A stretch of DNA of 64,000 bases, from assembly GCF_015461845.1 (NCBI RefSeq), contig NZ_JACOPW010000008.1:225707-289706 (forward strand). The letters are read 5' to 3'. The position numbers were made by a program, and so were the translations under genes. Of this stretch, positions 42,987 to 50,256 are shown in pieces (position 1 is the stretch's first letter; each line of letters begins with the position of its first letter). Source of the DNA: Pseudomonas mucoides. GTDB lineage: Bacteria; Pseudomonadota; Gammaproteobacteria; Pseudomonadales; Pseudomonadaceae. The notes under the pieces are model-generated. The model did not search any database. It was not told where the DNA came from and saw nothing but the letters and a program-made list of their open reading frames with translations.

Positions 42987-43082
42987 ATGGCAGACGTAAA
43001 AGTGCCAGAGCGACTGGATCCGCAAGACTTCGTGAAGTTATTGGTGGCGTTGCGCAGGGCGTTGAAGGCCGGGGTGGCCTGA
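42987..43082 (+). CDS. small ORF (31 aa), unknown
   Basis: Reads MADVKVPERLDPQDFVKLLV then ALRRALKAGVA. An AAGGAAGAG ribosome site (42975-42983) lies 3-9 bases before the ATG, a strong signal. The peptide is amphipathic with a basic second half and no membrane segment. It is followed within 8 bases by a GATCGTTC palindrome. It could be a real microprotein or the leftover of a larger gene; no family is recognised. Confidence 0.35.
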   Translation: MADVKVPERLDPQDFVKLLVALRRALKAGVA

Positions 43083-43089
43083 GAGGGTT

Positions 43090-43120
43090 GATCGTTCCCA
43101 CGCGGAGCGTGGGAATGACC
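43090..43120. repeat. 31-bp GATCGTTC palindrome
   Basis: GATCGTTCCCACGC, 3-base loop, GCGTGGGAATGACC. Right half has two changes. Lies between the 31-residue ORF and the metQ-type gene. Confidence 0.7.
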
Positions 43121-43182
43121 ACGCCGACGCTTTATCAGCCGTCGGCGTTTGAAACCTTGAAGGGTTTTGTTGCTGCGTCGAA

Positions 43183-43965
43183 TCAGAACGCCGGCAGAAC
43201 CGCGCCGCTGTACTTCTTCTCGATGAAGGCTTTCACTTCAGGACTGGTCAAAGCCTTGGCCAGTTTCTGAATGGCAACGCTGTCCTTGTTGTCCGGACGA
43301 GCCACCAGGAAGTTCACATAAGGCGAATCTGCACCTTCGATCACCAGCGCGTCTTTAGCCGGGTTCAGGCCTGCTTCCAGCGCGTAGTTGGTGTTGATCA
43401 TGTCCAGGTCAACCTGATCCAGCACACGCGGCAGCATGGCCGATTCCAGTTCCTTGAACTTGAAGTTGTGCGGGTTCTTGGCGATGTCTTTCGGCGTAGC
43501 CAGCGCGTTTTTCGGGTCTTTCAGTTCGATCAGGCCAGCCTTCTGCAGCAGGATCAGGGCACGGCCGCTGTTGCTGCCTTCGTTCGGGATGGCAATGGTC
43601 GCGCCATCTTTGAGCTCAGCCAGGGTTTTGACTTTCTTCGAGTAGCCGCCGAACGGTTCGACGTGTACGCCGATCACGGTTACCAGGTTGGTGCCTTTGC
43701 CTTCGTTGAAGCTTTTCAGGTACGGCAGGGTCTGGAAGTAGTTGGCGTCCAGACGCTTCTGGTCAACCTGTACGTTTGGCTGAACGTAGTCGGTGAAGAC
43801 TTTGATTTCCAGGTCCACGCCTTCTTTGGCGAGGGTTGGCTTGATCAGCTCAAGAATCTCGGCGTGTGGAACCGGGGTCGCCGCAACCACCAGTTTCTCG
43901 CCAGCCTGAGCCAGGCCAGCAGTCAGGGCAGCCGCCAGTGCGGTGAACAACAGAACCTTTTTCAT
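43183..43965 (-). CDS. MetQ/NlpA-family binding protein, orphan copy
   Basis: A 260-residue periplasmic protein of the MetQ family, with signal peptide 1-21 ending GLAQA and no lipobox. Typical motifs: DYVQPNVQVDQKRLDANYFQ and IAIPNEGSNSGRALILLQKA, close to E. coli MetQ, so methionine binding is likely. No permease or ATPase gene is adjacent; it may work with metNI encoded elsewhere or with those at 34678-36433. It shares strand with the SfnR-like gene 156 bases upstream. It is distinct from the metQ at 33866 (the latter has WIAPNVSLAAGDIDVNYFQH). Confidence 0.87.
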   Translation of the reverse strand: MKKVLLFTALAAALTAGLAQAGEKLVVAATPVPHAEILELIKPTLAKEGVDLEIKVFTDYVQPNVQVDQKRLDANYFQTLPYLKSFNEGKGTNLVTVIGVHVEPFGGYSKKVKTLAELKDGATIAIPNEGSNSGRALILLQKAGLIELKDPKNALATPKDIAKNPHNFKFKELESAMLPRVLDQVDLDMINTNYALEAGLNPAKDALVIEGADSPYVNFLVARPDNKDSVAIQKLAKALTSPEVKAFIEKKYSGAVLPAF

Positions 43966-44121
43966 GCAGTGTCCTTATCGAAAATCTCGGTCGTCGTCGA
44001 CGACGGCTAAATACAAGTGCCATTGAAGTGCTATCGCTGGCGTGAAGCGGACAATACCCGGATTTTTTATTCCCGAATAATATCTTTTATTCACTTTCAT
44101 ATTCCATTTTGTTCATAAAGA

Positions 44122-45057
44122 TCATTGTAGCGTCTGCGTCAGGCTTTCCAGTAAACGCTTGAGCGCGGAACGCTCCGTGGCGGTGCCGTTTTTGATCAGA
44201 TGAATCGCCTGCTGCTCGATCTGCGCCAGCGATACGGGCGTCTCCAGCAAATTCAGATGCTCGGGCAAAATCTCGTCGCCGGTGCTCACCAGCAATGCGA
44301 AATGAATGACGTTTTCCAGCTCCCGGGTATTGCCCAGCCAACTGTGCCGCTCCAGCACCAACTGCGCGGCCTCACTGATCAGCGGGACGGGCAGGTCGAG
44401 ACGCTGGCTGTAGATGCCAAGAAAGTACTCCGCCAGTGAGAGGATATCGCCCACACGGTCACGCAATGCCGGCAGCTCAAGGTGTCCTTCGCTGAGGTAG
44501 TGATAAAGCCGCTCATGAAATTTTCCGGCGGCCACAGCCTGGGCCAGATCAATGCTGGTGGCCGCGACCAGACGCACGTCCACCGGGCTCGGTTGATGCG
44601 CGCCCACACGGGTGACTTCGTGATTCTCAAGTGCGGACAGCAATTTGATCTGGATTGGCAGCGGCAAATCACCGATCTCATCCAGATAGAGCGTGCCGCC
44701 GTTGGCCGAACCAAACCACCCGGCACGACTGCTCGCCGAGCCGCTGAAGCTGCCCGCCGCATAACCGAACAATTCAGCATCGGCGTAGGTTGGGCTGATC
44801 GCGCCGCAATTGACCGAAACGAACAACCCGCCGCGATCACTGGCGCGGTGGATATGTCGCGCCAGCAATTCCTTGCCCGTACCGGTCTCACCGCGGATGA
44901 GCACCGAGATCGAACGCGGGGCCAATTGCTCCAGGTCCTGGCGCAACTGGCGCGAGCGCGGATCGACAAACACCAGCGCTTTGGCGCGGATGCTCAGGGG
45001 ACTTTTTTCTGCATCGGGAAAGGTCAGCAGCGGCTGACCGAAGTGTTCAAGACTCAT
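44122..45057 (-). CDS. SfnR-like AAA+ protein with non-canonical sigma54-activator motifs
   Basis: A 311-residue protein built on the sigma54-activator AAA+ domain: Walker A GETGTGKELLARHIHRAS and Walker B GGTLYLDEIGDL are intact. Other hallmarks are changed. The GAFTGA loop that contacts sigma54 reads GSFSGS (in AELFGYAAGSFSGSASS). The FR-x-D-L-x-x-R-L segment with two conserved arginines reads FHERLYHYL, so both arginine positions are His and Tyr. There is no Fis-type helix-turn-helix after residue 270; the protein ends ALKRLLESLTQTLQ. SfnR proteins control dimethyl sulfone use, and the neighbours (metQ-type gene, hydrolase) fit a sulfur role. It may be a modified regulator, an antagonist, or in decay. 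Confidence 0.7.
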   Translation of the reverse strand: MSLEHFGQPLLTFPDAEKSPLSIRAKALVFVDPRSRQLRQDLEQLAPRSISVLIRGETGTGKELLARHIHRASDRGGLFVSVNCGAISPTYADAELFGYAAGSFSGSASSRAGWFGSANGGTLYLDEIGDLPLPIQIKLLSALENHEVTRVGAHQPSPVDVRLVAATSIDLAQAVAAGKFHERLYHYLSEGHLELPALRDRVGDILSLAEYFLGIYSQRLDLPVPLISEAAQLVLERHSWLGNTRELENVIHFALLVSTGDEILPEHLNLLETPVSLAQIEQQAIHLIKNGTATERSALKRLLESLTQTLQ

Positions 45058-45115
45058 GGCTGACTCCCGCCCAAAACCGCCGGGAGACGGGGGCGATTCT
45101 AAAAGGAAAAAAGGT

Positions 45116-45697
45116 TCAAGCGCGGCGCAGGGCGTGAAGTTCCATGCGGTTCTGCAGGCGATAGAGGTAGGCAAAACCCTGCTCCCAGCGCTGGTGACCG
45201 GACTTCACATTGATGTGCCCGGCCCCCGATAAAATCCCCGCCTCGGCACCCCAGTTGCGCGCCAGTTCAAGGGCTCGCGGCGCACTCACGGCGCTGTCGT
45301 TATCGGAACTGACTACCTGGCTCGGGAACGGCAGCAGGTCGGTGGGAATCGGTGCGAAGTTACGCAACGCCGGCGCGCACGCCGGGCGCTCGACATCCGC
45401 AGGCGCGACCAGCAAGGCACCGCGCACCTGACGCAGAAACTGTACGGGCGCAGCGGCGGCCCAATGGGCGACGGTGATGCAACCCAGGCTGTGAGCGATC
45501 AGGATCACCGGCGTGCTGTCGGCGGCAATCGCCTCGGCCAGCGCCGCAACCCAGTCTTCACGACGCGGCGTCAGCCAATCTGCCTGCTCCACCCGCGCGC
45601 TGTTCGGCAGACTGTTCTGCCAATGGCTTTGCCAATGATCTTCCGACGACCCTTGCCAGCCCGGCACAATCAGGTAGCGAATTGATTCGTTGCGCAT
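45116..45697 (-). CDS. RBBP9/YdeN-family alpha/beta hydrolase
   Basis: A 193-residue serine hydrolase. The start YLIVPGWQGSSEDHWQSHWQ is the RBBP9/YdeN signature; nucleophile Ser in LIAHSLGCITVAHW, acid in SSDNDSAV and His in GAGHIN complete the triad. Substrate is unknown; bacterial members are small esterases. It lies 58 bases before the SfnR-like gene on the same strand and is probably co-transcribed with it, a combination that recurs near sulfur genes in Pseudomonas. Upstream sequence is AT-rich (45740-45805), a likely promoter. Confidence 0.85.
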   Translation of the reverse strand: MRNESIRYLIVPGWQGSSEDHWQSHWQNSLPNSARVEQADWLTPRREDWVAALAEAIAADSTPVILIAHSLGCITVAHWAAAAPVQFLRQVRGALLVAPADVERPACAPALRNFAPIPTDLLPFPSQVVSSDNDSAVSAPRALELARNWGAEAGILSGAGHINVKSGHQRWEQGFAYLYRLQNRMELHALRRA

Positions 45698-45841
45698 GGG
45701 GGGAGCTCTCCTGCTGCGTGTCTGTTCCTGATCGAGTATAGGGAGGGGATTTATATTCGTTAAGGAATAAGAAGCTATGTATTAAGATCCGCATAGAATA
45801 AGCAAATCCCACTGTTTCATCGCCAAGGCATTTTTCAGAGC

Positions 45842-45878
45842 AAAAAAAAGGACCGCACCCTGCCAAGGAGACGGCCCC
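45842..45878 (-). terminator. possible rho-independent terminator
   Basis: On the minus strand GGGGCCG, 16-base loop, CGGTCC, then eight T. It lies about 220 bases after the desaturase stop and could end that message or a small RNA. Confidence 0.5.
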
Positions 45879-45920
45879 GGAAACTCAAAATCTCTGAAGC
45901 GATGATTGGTTAAAACGATT

Positions 45921-45955
45921 ATCTTATAAAGGAATATTTAATTGCTTTATAAGAT
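45921..45955. repeat. perfect 11-base inverted repeat
   Basis: ATCTTATAAAG (45921-45931), 13 bases, CTTTATAAGAT (45945-45955). Arms are perfect and AT-rich. Candidate regulator binding site or stem; no other copy seen in the window. Confidence 0.5.
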
Positions 45956-46095
45956 CTAAAACGCATATAGCCATCAGCGAAACGTTGACGGCCCCACCTC
46001 CTGCTTGTGCCTTAACGTATCGCCTCTTTGGGTCAAATTGATGACGGGCGCCTTTGCCATCGCTTACATCGTGTTTGAGTTTTCGATTTCATCCT

Positions 46096-47169
46096 TCATA
46101 CCTGAGCAGCACGAACCTCCCGAGGTTGTGCAGCGTCTTTACGTTCAAACCGGTTCGCCCGTCCAAACGTCCCGAAATCATTGAACCGCACGCCCATCTC
46201 ACGCATCACTTTATGCGCCACCGGCACGGTCATCTGGCGGATGTAAAACGGTTCCTTCACCACAAAGTGATGGATGCCATGGCTGCTGCCGAAGTTGAAG
46301 CAGAACGCCTGCAACGGCCACAGCCACCCGGCGTTCAGCACCTGACATTGCTGCATCACATTGCCCGGCTCGATGTCACCGTAGTAGTGCATGTTCGAGC
46401 TGATGAAGTGCAGGCAGAACGTACGCAACACGTTCGGGCCGATGATCACCACCGCCGCGATATCAATCACCTGCATCACCGACAACGTCGTCGCCGACCA
46501 CTCGATTGGCGCGCCCATCAAGAACGCGATGCCGTTGATCGCATGGAAGCCGAGGAACACGTACCACGCGCCCCAATGCACCAACGCCAGCGGTGCGTAG
46601 ACCTTGAGCGTGCGCTGGACGATGCTGAATTTATGCGCCCAGGTCTTGGCTCGCAGCATGCGGATGAAGGACGACATCATGTTGTCACCAACCATCAGCA
46701 ACCGCGCAAATCCCCAGGGTTCGCCGTTGGTGATGGCGCGTTCTTCCATATCGGTTTCAGTGCCCGATACCTTGTGGTGATTGAGGTGCAGATGCCGACG
46801 GATCCACGGATTGATCGTGCTCGGCCGCGCCAGCCACACCAGCCCCATCATCAGGTTGTGCGGCACGCGCTGTTTGCGAAAGTACATGCTGTGAATCAGG
46901 TCGTGTTCCAGTTCGTGGGTCAACGAGGCGAAAAACGCGTTGAGCAACAAGCACGCCCACCAGGCCATGTGGCCAGTCATGTACAGCGCCGCCGAACCGA
47001 TCATCCCGGCCAGGGCAAAGGCCAGAATGCCGGCGCCGAGGGCGTCCTGATGATTGAGAATCGGGTAGCGCTGACGCAGCTCGACGCCCTTGGCCAGCAC
47101 CACTTCACGAATATGTGCTGATCGCTGCGCTGCATTCAATCGCTGGGGACTTGCAGAAATACCGTGCAT
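46096..47169 (-). CDS. membrane fatty acid desaturase family protein
   Basis: A 357-residue integral membrane protein with the three histidine boxes of di-iron desaturases: HELEHD, HLNHH and HGIHH, plus hydrophobic helices between them. It is a FA_desaturase (or alkane hydroxylase-like) enzyme; the substrate could be a fatty acyl chain or another lipid. It is distinct from the DesA at 56526. The divergent AraC-family gene starts 101 bases away and probably regulates it. Confidence 0.85.
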   Translation of the reverse strand: MHGISASPQRLNAAQRSAHIREVVLAKGVELRQRYPILNHQDALGAGILAFALAGMIGSAALYMTGHMAWWACLLLNAFFASLTHELEHDLIHSMYFRKQRVPHNLMMGLVWLARPSTINPWIRRHLHLNHHKVSGTETDMEERAITNGEPWGFARLLMVGDNMMSSFIRMLRAKTWAHKFSIVQRTLKVYAPLALVHWGAWYVFLGFHAINGIAFLMGAPIEWSATTLSVMQVIDIAAVVIIGPNVLRTFCLHFISSNMHYYGDIEPGNVMQQCQVLNAGWLWPLQAFCFNFGSSHGIHHFVVKEPFYIRQMTVPVAHKVMREMGVRFNDFGTFGRANRFERKDAAQPREVRAAQV

Positions 47170-47269
47170 GCTTCCATCCTCTGGTTATTGATGTTCGCAT
47201 CCTGCCTTGCGAATGTTTACAAGGTGGTAGCCATGAACGCCAACCTGTTGACCGGAAGCGCCAATCAGC

Positions 47270-48274
47270 ATGACTGAACCGACCTCCCTCGCCAGCTGGA
47301 CCCGCGCCCTGCGCAAGCAGCTCGATGCGCTGGGCCTCGACAGCACCGCCCTGTGCCAGCAGGCGGGGCTCGACCCGCGATTGATGGACGACCCGAACGC
47401 CCGTTACCCGTTGTCCGGCACCACGCGCCTGTGGGAAATCGCCGTGCAGGTCAGTGGCGATCCGGCAATCGGCCTGCGCGTATCGCGTTTCGTCAGCCCC
47501 ACCACGTTTCATGCGCTCGGTTATGCGCTGGTGGCCAGCGGCAGTTTGCGCGAGGTGTTCGAACGCATCGTGCGTTATCACCAGGTGGTCAGCGATGCCC
47601 TGGAACTGGAGCTGACCCGCACCGAGGACCGCTACCGCTTTCGCCTGAAAATTCCTGTGGGCAACCCGGCACCTGCGTTCGAAGCCATCGACGCCTTCAC
47701 GGCGATTTACGTACGCACCTGCCGCAATCGCCTCGGTCGGGACTATGCACCGCTGGCGGTGTACCTGCGCCGCCCGGAACCCGCCGATGCCCACCAATGG
47801 CACAAAGTCTTCCGTTCACCGGTGTATTTTTCGGCAGAAGAAGACCGCGTGGAGTTTTCCCTGGTGGATTTCGACAGCCACCTCGATGACGCCAACCCGG
47901 AACTGGCTGAACACAACGAAACCGTGCTCGACCGCGCCTTGGCACAGCTCAAACCGCTGACCTGGGAGCGCAAGGTCCGTGACGCCATCGAAGAGCAATT
48001 GCCCGAAGGCGAACCCAGCGCCGAACACATCGCCAAGGCCCTGCACCTGAGCTTGCGCAGCCTGCAACGGCATTTGGCGGATGAGGGGTGTCGGTTCGAT
48101 ACGCTGCTCAATGAAAGTCGCGAAAACCTGGCGCTGTTGCACCTGCGCGACCCGCAATGCTCGTTGAGTGAGGTCAGTTACTTGCTGGGGTTTGCCGATA
48201 CCAGCAGCTTCAGCCGCGCGTTCAAGCGCTGGACGGGGATGACGCCGGGGCAGTTTCGGGATGGGTTGCGCTGA
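47270..48274 (+). CDS. AraC-family transcriptional regulator (OruR/ArgR-like)
   Basis: A 334-residue regulator. The N-terminal ligand-binding domain of the Arabinose_bd (PF12625) type covers about 20-210 (ALGLDSTALCQQAGLDPRLM, RLWEIAVQVSGDPAIGLRVS). The C-terminal AraC DNA-binding domain has two helix-turn-helix units, ending EVSYLLGFADTSSFSRAFKR and WTGMTPGQFR. It is divergent from the desaturase gene, its probable target. The effector is unknown; related regulators respond to fatty acids or amino acids. Confidence 0.88.
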   Translation: MTEPTSLASWTRALRKQLDALGLDSTALCQQAGLDPRLMDDPNARYPLSGTTRLWEIAVQVSGDPAIGLRVSRFVSPTTFHALGYALVASGSLREVFERIVRYHQVVSDALELELTRTEDRYRFRLKIPVGNPAPAFEAIDAFTAIYVRTCRNRLGRDYAPLAVYLRRPEPADAHQWHKVFRSPVYFSAEEDRVEFSLVDFDSHLDDANPELAEHNETVLDRALAQLKPLTWERKVRDAIEEQLPEGEPSAEHIAKALHLSLRSLQRHLADEGCRFDTLLNESRENLALLHLRDPQCSLSEVSYLLGFADTSSFSRAFKRWTGMTPGQFRDGLR

Positions 48275-48308
48275 CCGGCCCAGACATTGGGTCGCCTCGC
48301 CCGGCCTC

Positions 48309-48402
48309 ATCGCGAGCAGGCTCGCTCCCACAGTGGTTCTGCATTTTTATGGGATTTTGAGTTCTCTGAAGATCAATTGTGGGAACGAGCCTGCTCGCGA
48401 TG
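48309..48402. repeat. REPIN (inverted REP pair)
   Basis: ATCGCGAGCAGGCTCGCTCC from 48309 inverted by GTGGGAACGAGCCTGCTCGC near 48379-48402. It ends 28 bases from the stop of the receiver-only response regulator. Confidence 0.8.
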
Positions 48403-48430
48403 AGTCCGGATCAGACACCACAAAAAAGCT

Positions 48431-48796
48431 TCAGCGCCCGCGATCCCGCCGCAACAACTTGCGCACCCGCGCCACCAACTCGCTCACCGCAAACGGCTTG
48501 AGCAAATAATCGTCCTCATGCAACTCCAATCCGCGCAGGCGATCCTCGATGCCGTCCTTGGTGGTCAGGAACAGTACCGGCGTCTCTCCGAGCTTGCGGA
48601 TCTGTTGCTGCAACTGCCAGCCGTTGAGCCCCGGCAGCATTACGTCGAGGATGATCAGCGAGTATTCGCCGGTCTCGATGAAACGCCGGCCGTCCATGCC
48701 GTTGAGCGCGACATCCACCGAATAGCTCGCCTCGTTCAGGCCGTTGGCCAGGAGTTTGGCGGTCTCCGATTCGTCTTCTACTAGCAGTACACGCAT
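48431..48796 (-). CDS. response regulator, receiver domain only (truncated OmpR-type?)
   Basis: A 121-residue protein comprising a complete receiver domain of the OmpR/CopR-like class: acid pair in VLLVEDES, phosphoacceptor Asp in LIILDVMLPGLNG, Thr in FLTTKDG and Lys in YLLKPFAVSEL. It ends RKLLRRDRGR right where the linker to a winged-helix domain normally begins; no DNA-binding domain follows. The usual GADDY before the lysine loop is HEDDY. Either it is a true single-domain regulator or a gene truncated at the REPIN 28 bases on. No histidine kinase is adjacent. Confidence 0.75.
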   Translation of the reverse strand: MRVLLVEDESETAKLLANGLNEASYSVDVALNGMDGRRFIETGEYSLIILDVMLPGLNGWQLQQQIRKLGETPVLFLTTKDGIEDRLRGLELHEDDYLLKPFAVSELVARVRKLLRRDRGR

Positions 48797-48866
48797 GGCA
48801 CACCTCGATTATCGTCGTCACAGGCTAGGCGCCTTCGCGGGCAAAGCCCACCAATAACGTCGCGCG

Positions 48867-49553
48867 TTAAAAAATCGCCAGTGCCCGCAACCGCTCGGCA
48901 TCGACAATTTCGATCTCGCCGTACTTGAGATTCAGGATTCCCTGGCCCTGCAAATCCTTGAGCAACTGATTGGTGGTCTGGCGCGACAACGACAGCAGCG
49001 ACGCCAACTGCTCCTGTGGCAATTGCAGCACCCGGCGGGGTGGATCGATTTCGCCGTAGCCTGCAGCGATCATCAGCAAGCGATGGGCGAGACGCGCCGG
49101 GGCGGGCATCAGGCTCAGTTGTTCGAGGTTGATGAAGGTCAGGCGCAACTTGTGGCTCATCAGCAACGCCAGTTGCCGCCAGTACACCGGTTGTTCGTCG
49201 AGCAACTTCAGCAGTGCCGCTTGCGGGATGTGCAACAGGGTACACGTCCCCACAGCGAAGGCGTCGTGGGTCCGCGCCTGACCGTCGAACAGGCAGATTT
49301 CACCAAACCAGTGCGGCGGTTCCACCAGGCTCAGCAGCGCTTCCTTGCCTTGCTCACTGACCGCGCCGATGCGCACCGAGCCTTCAAGCACCGCATACAA
49401 CCCGCACGGCGGATCGCCGCGTTTGAACAGCAATTGCCCGGACGACAGGCGCCGCAGCCGGGCCGCGGCCAGCAGACTATCCTGAAAGGGAACAGGTAGA
49501 TGACTGAACCACTGGCCGCTCATCAAGCGCGAGCGCCAAACCTGCATGTCCAT
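48867..49553 (-). CDS. Crp/Fnr-family transcriptional regulator
   Basis: A 228-residue regulator with a cyclic-nucleotide-type sensor domain (about 20-135, RRLSSGQLLFKRGDPPCGLY, and GEICLFDGQARTHDAFA) and a C-terminal helix-turn-helix (QEQLASLLSLSRQTTNQLLK). No cysteine cluster for iron-sulfur binding is seen, so it is not an Fnr/Anr oxygen sensor. The start is ATG 49553, with AGGAG 5-9 bases upstream; longer frames beyond it are spurious. It is divergent from the Mpo1-like gene. Confidence 0.87.
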   Translation of the reverse strand: MDMQVWRSRLMSGQWFSHLPVPFQDSLLAAARLRRLSSGQLLFKRGDPPCGLYAVLEGSVRIGAVSEQGKEALLSLVEPPHWFGEICLFDGQARTHDAFAVGTCTLLHIPQAALLKLLDEQPVYWRQLALLMSHKLRLTFINLEQLSLMPAPARLAHRLLMIAAGYGEIDPPRRVLQLPQEQLASLLSLSRQTTNQLLKDLQGQGILNLKYGEIEIVDAERLRALAIF

Positions 49554-49637
49554 GGAAACTCCTGGAAATTGTCGCCTGCCTGACAGAGCGGAAAGTGAAC
49601 CCGGGGCATGATCAATCACCCTACAGGAGGAATAACA

Positions 49638-50156
49638 ATGAAAAGCCTCGTTGACCATCTCAGTCAATACGCCGCCTACCACCGTGATCCGCGCAACATC
49701 GCCAGCCACTTTATCGGTATTCCGTTGATTGTGGTGGCCGTTGCTGTACTGCTGTCGCGGCCGCAATGGGCCGGAGGCTGGCTTTCGCCGGCGGTGCTGG
49801 TGTCGTTGGCGTCGGCGTGGTTTTACCTGCGCCTGGAGTTGCGCCTTGGGGTGCTGATGACCGTGTTGCTGGGGCTGTCGGTTTGGGCGGGCCAGGTGTT
49901 GGCGCAGCAAAGCATGCTGGTCTGGCTATCGAGCGGAATCGGGATGTTTGTGGTGGGCTGGGCGATTCAGTTTGTCGGGCATCACTATGAAGGGCGTAAG
50001 CCGGCCTTTGTCGATGACGTGACCGGGTTGATTGTCGGGCCGTTGTTTGTGGTGGCGGAGTTGGCGTTTTTGTTGGGGTTGCGGCATGACCTGAAAGAGC
50101 AGATCGAGGCGCGGGCCGGGGGTGTAAGAATCAATCCGAATCGCGCTGCGGCATAA
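49638..50156 (+). CDS. Mpo1-like (DUF962) membrane protein
   Basis: A 172-residue membrane protein of the Mpo1/YGL010w family, with about four helices. The conserved YHRDPRNIASHFIGIPLIVV (His-Asn-His near the N-terminus) and FVGHHYEGRKPAF motifs are present; these histidines bind iron in yeast Mpo1, a dioxygenase that acts on 2-hydroxy fatty acids. Function in bacteria is not established. GGAGGA lies just before the ATG at 49638. A REPIN follows. Confidence 0.85.
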   Translation: MKSLVDHLSQYAAYHRDPRNIASHFIGIPLIVVAVAVLLSRPQWAGGWLSPAVLVSLASAWFYLRLELRLGVLMTVLLGLSVWAGQVLAQQSMLVWLSSGIGMFVVGWAIQFVGHHYEGRKPAFVDDVTGLIVGPLFVVAELAFLLGLRHDLKEQIEARAGGVRINPNRAAA

Positions 50157-50162
50157 GACGCC

Positions 50163-50230
50163 TTCGCGAGCAGGCTCCCACAGAGTTTCTATGTACACCA
50201 TAGATCCAATGTGGGAGCGGGCTTGCTCCG
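50163..50230. repeat. REPIN with shortened arms
   Basis: TTCGCGAGCAGGCTCCCACAG (50163-50183) and GTGGGAGCGGGCTTGCTCCG (50211-50230). Both arms are slightly eroded. Lies between the Mpo1-like gene and cysA, which converge. Confidence 0.7.
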
Positions 50231-50256
50231 GGCGGCGTTCCGACGATGCTTTTGCT

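Larger units (their letters stand above)
45698..46095. other. gene-free AT-rich stretch between hydrolase and desaturase genes
   Basis: About 398 bases without a gene. From the left: promoter region of the hydrolase operon (45740-45805), a T-run hairpin reading leftward (45842-45878), and a perfect 11-base inverted repeat (45921-45955). A small RNA on the minus strand ending at the T-run is possible but cannot be shown. Confidence 0.5.

Noticed and set aside
43966..44040. Possible sigma54 promoter upstream of the orphan metQ-type gene
   Set aside because: The minus strand has TGGCAC followed after 5 bases by TTTA; the required GC at -12 is missing.
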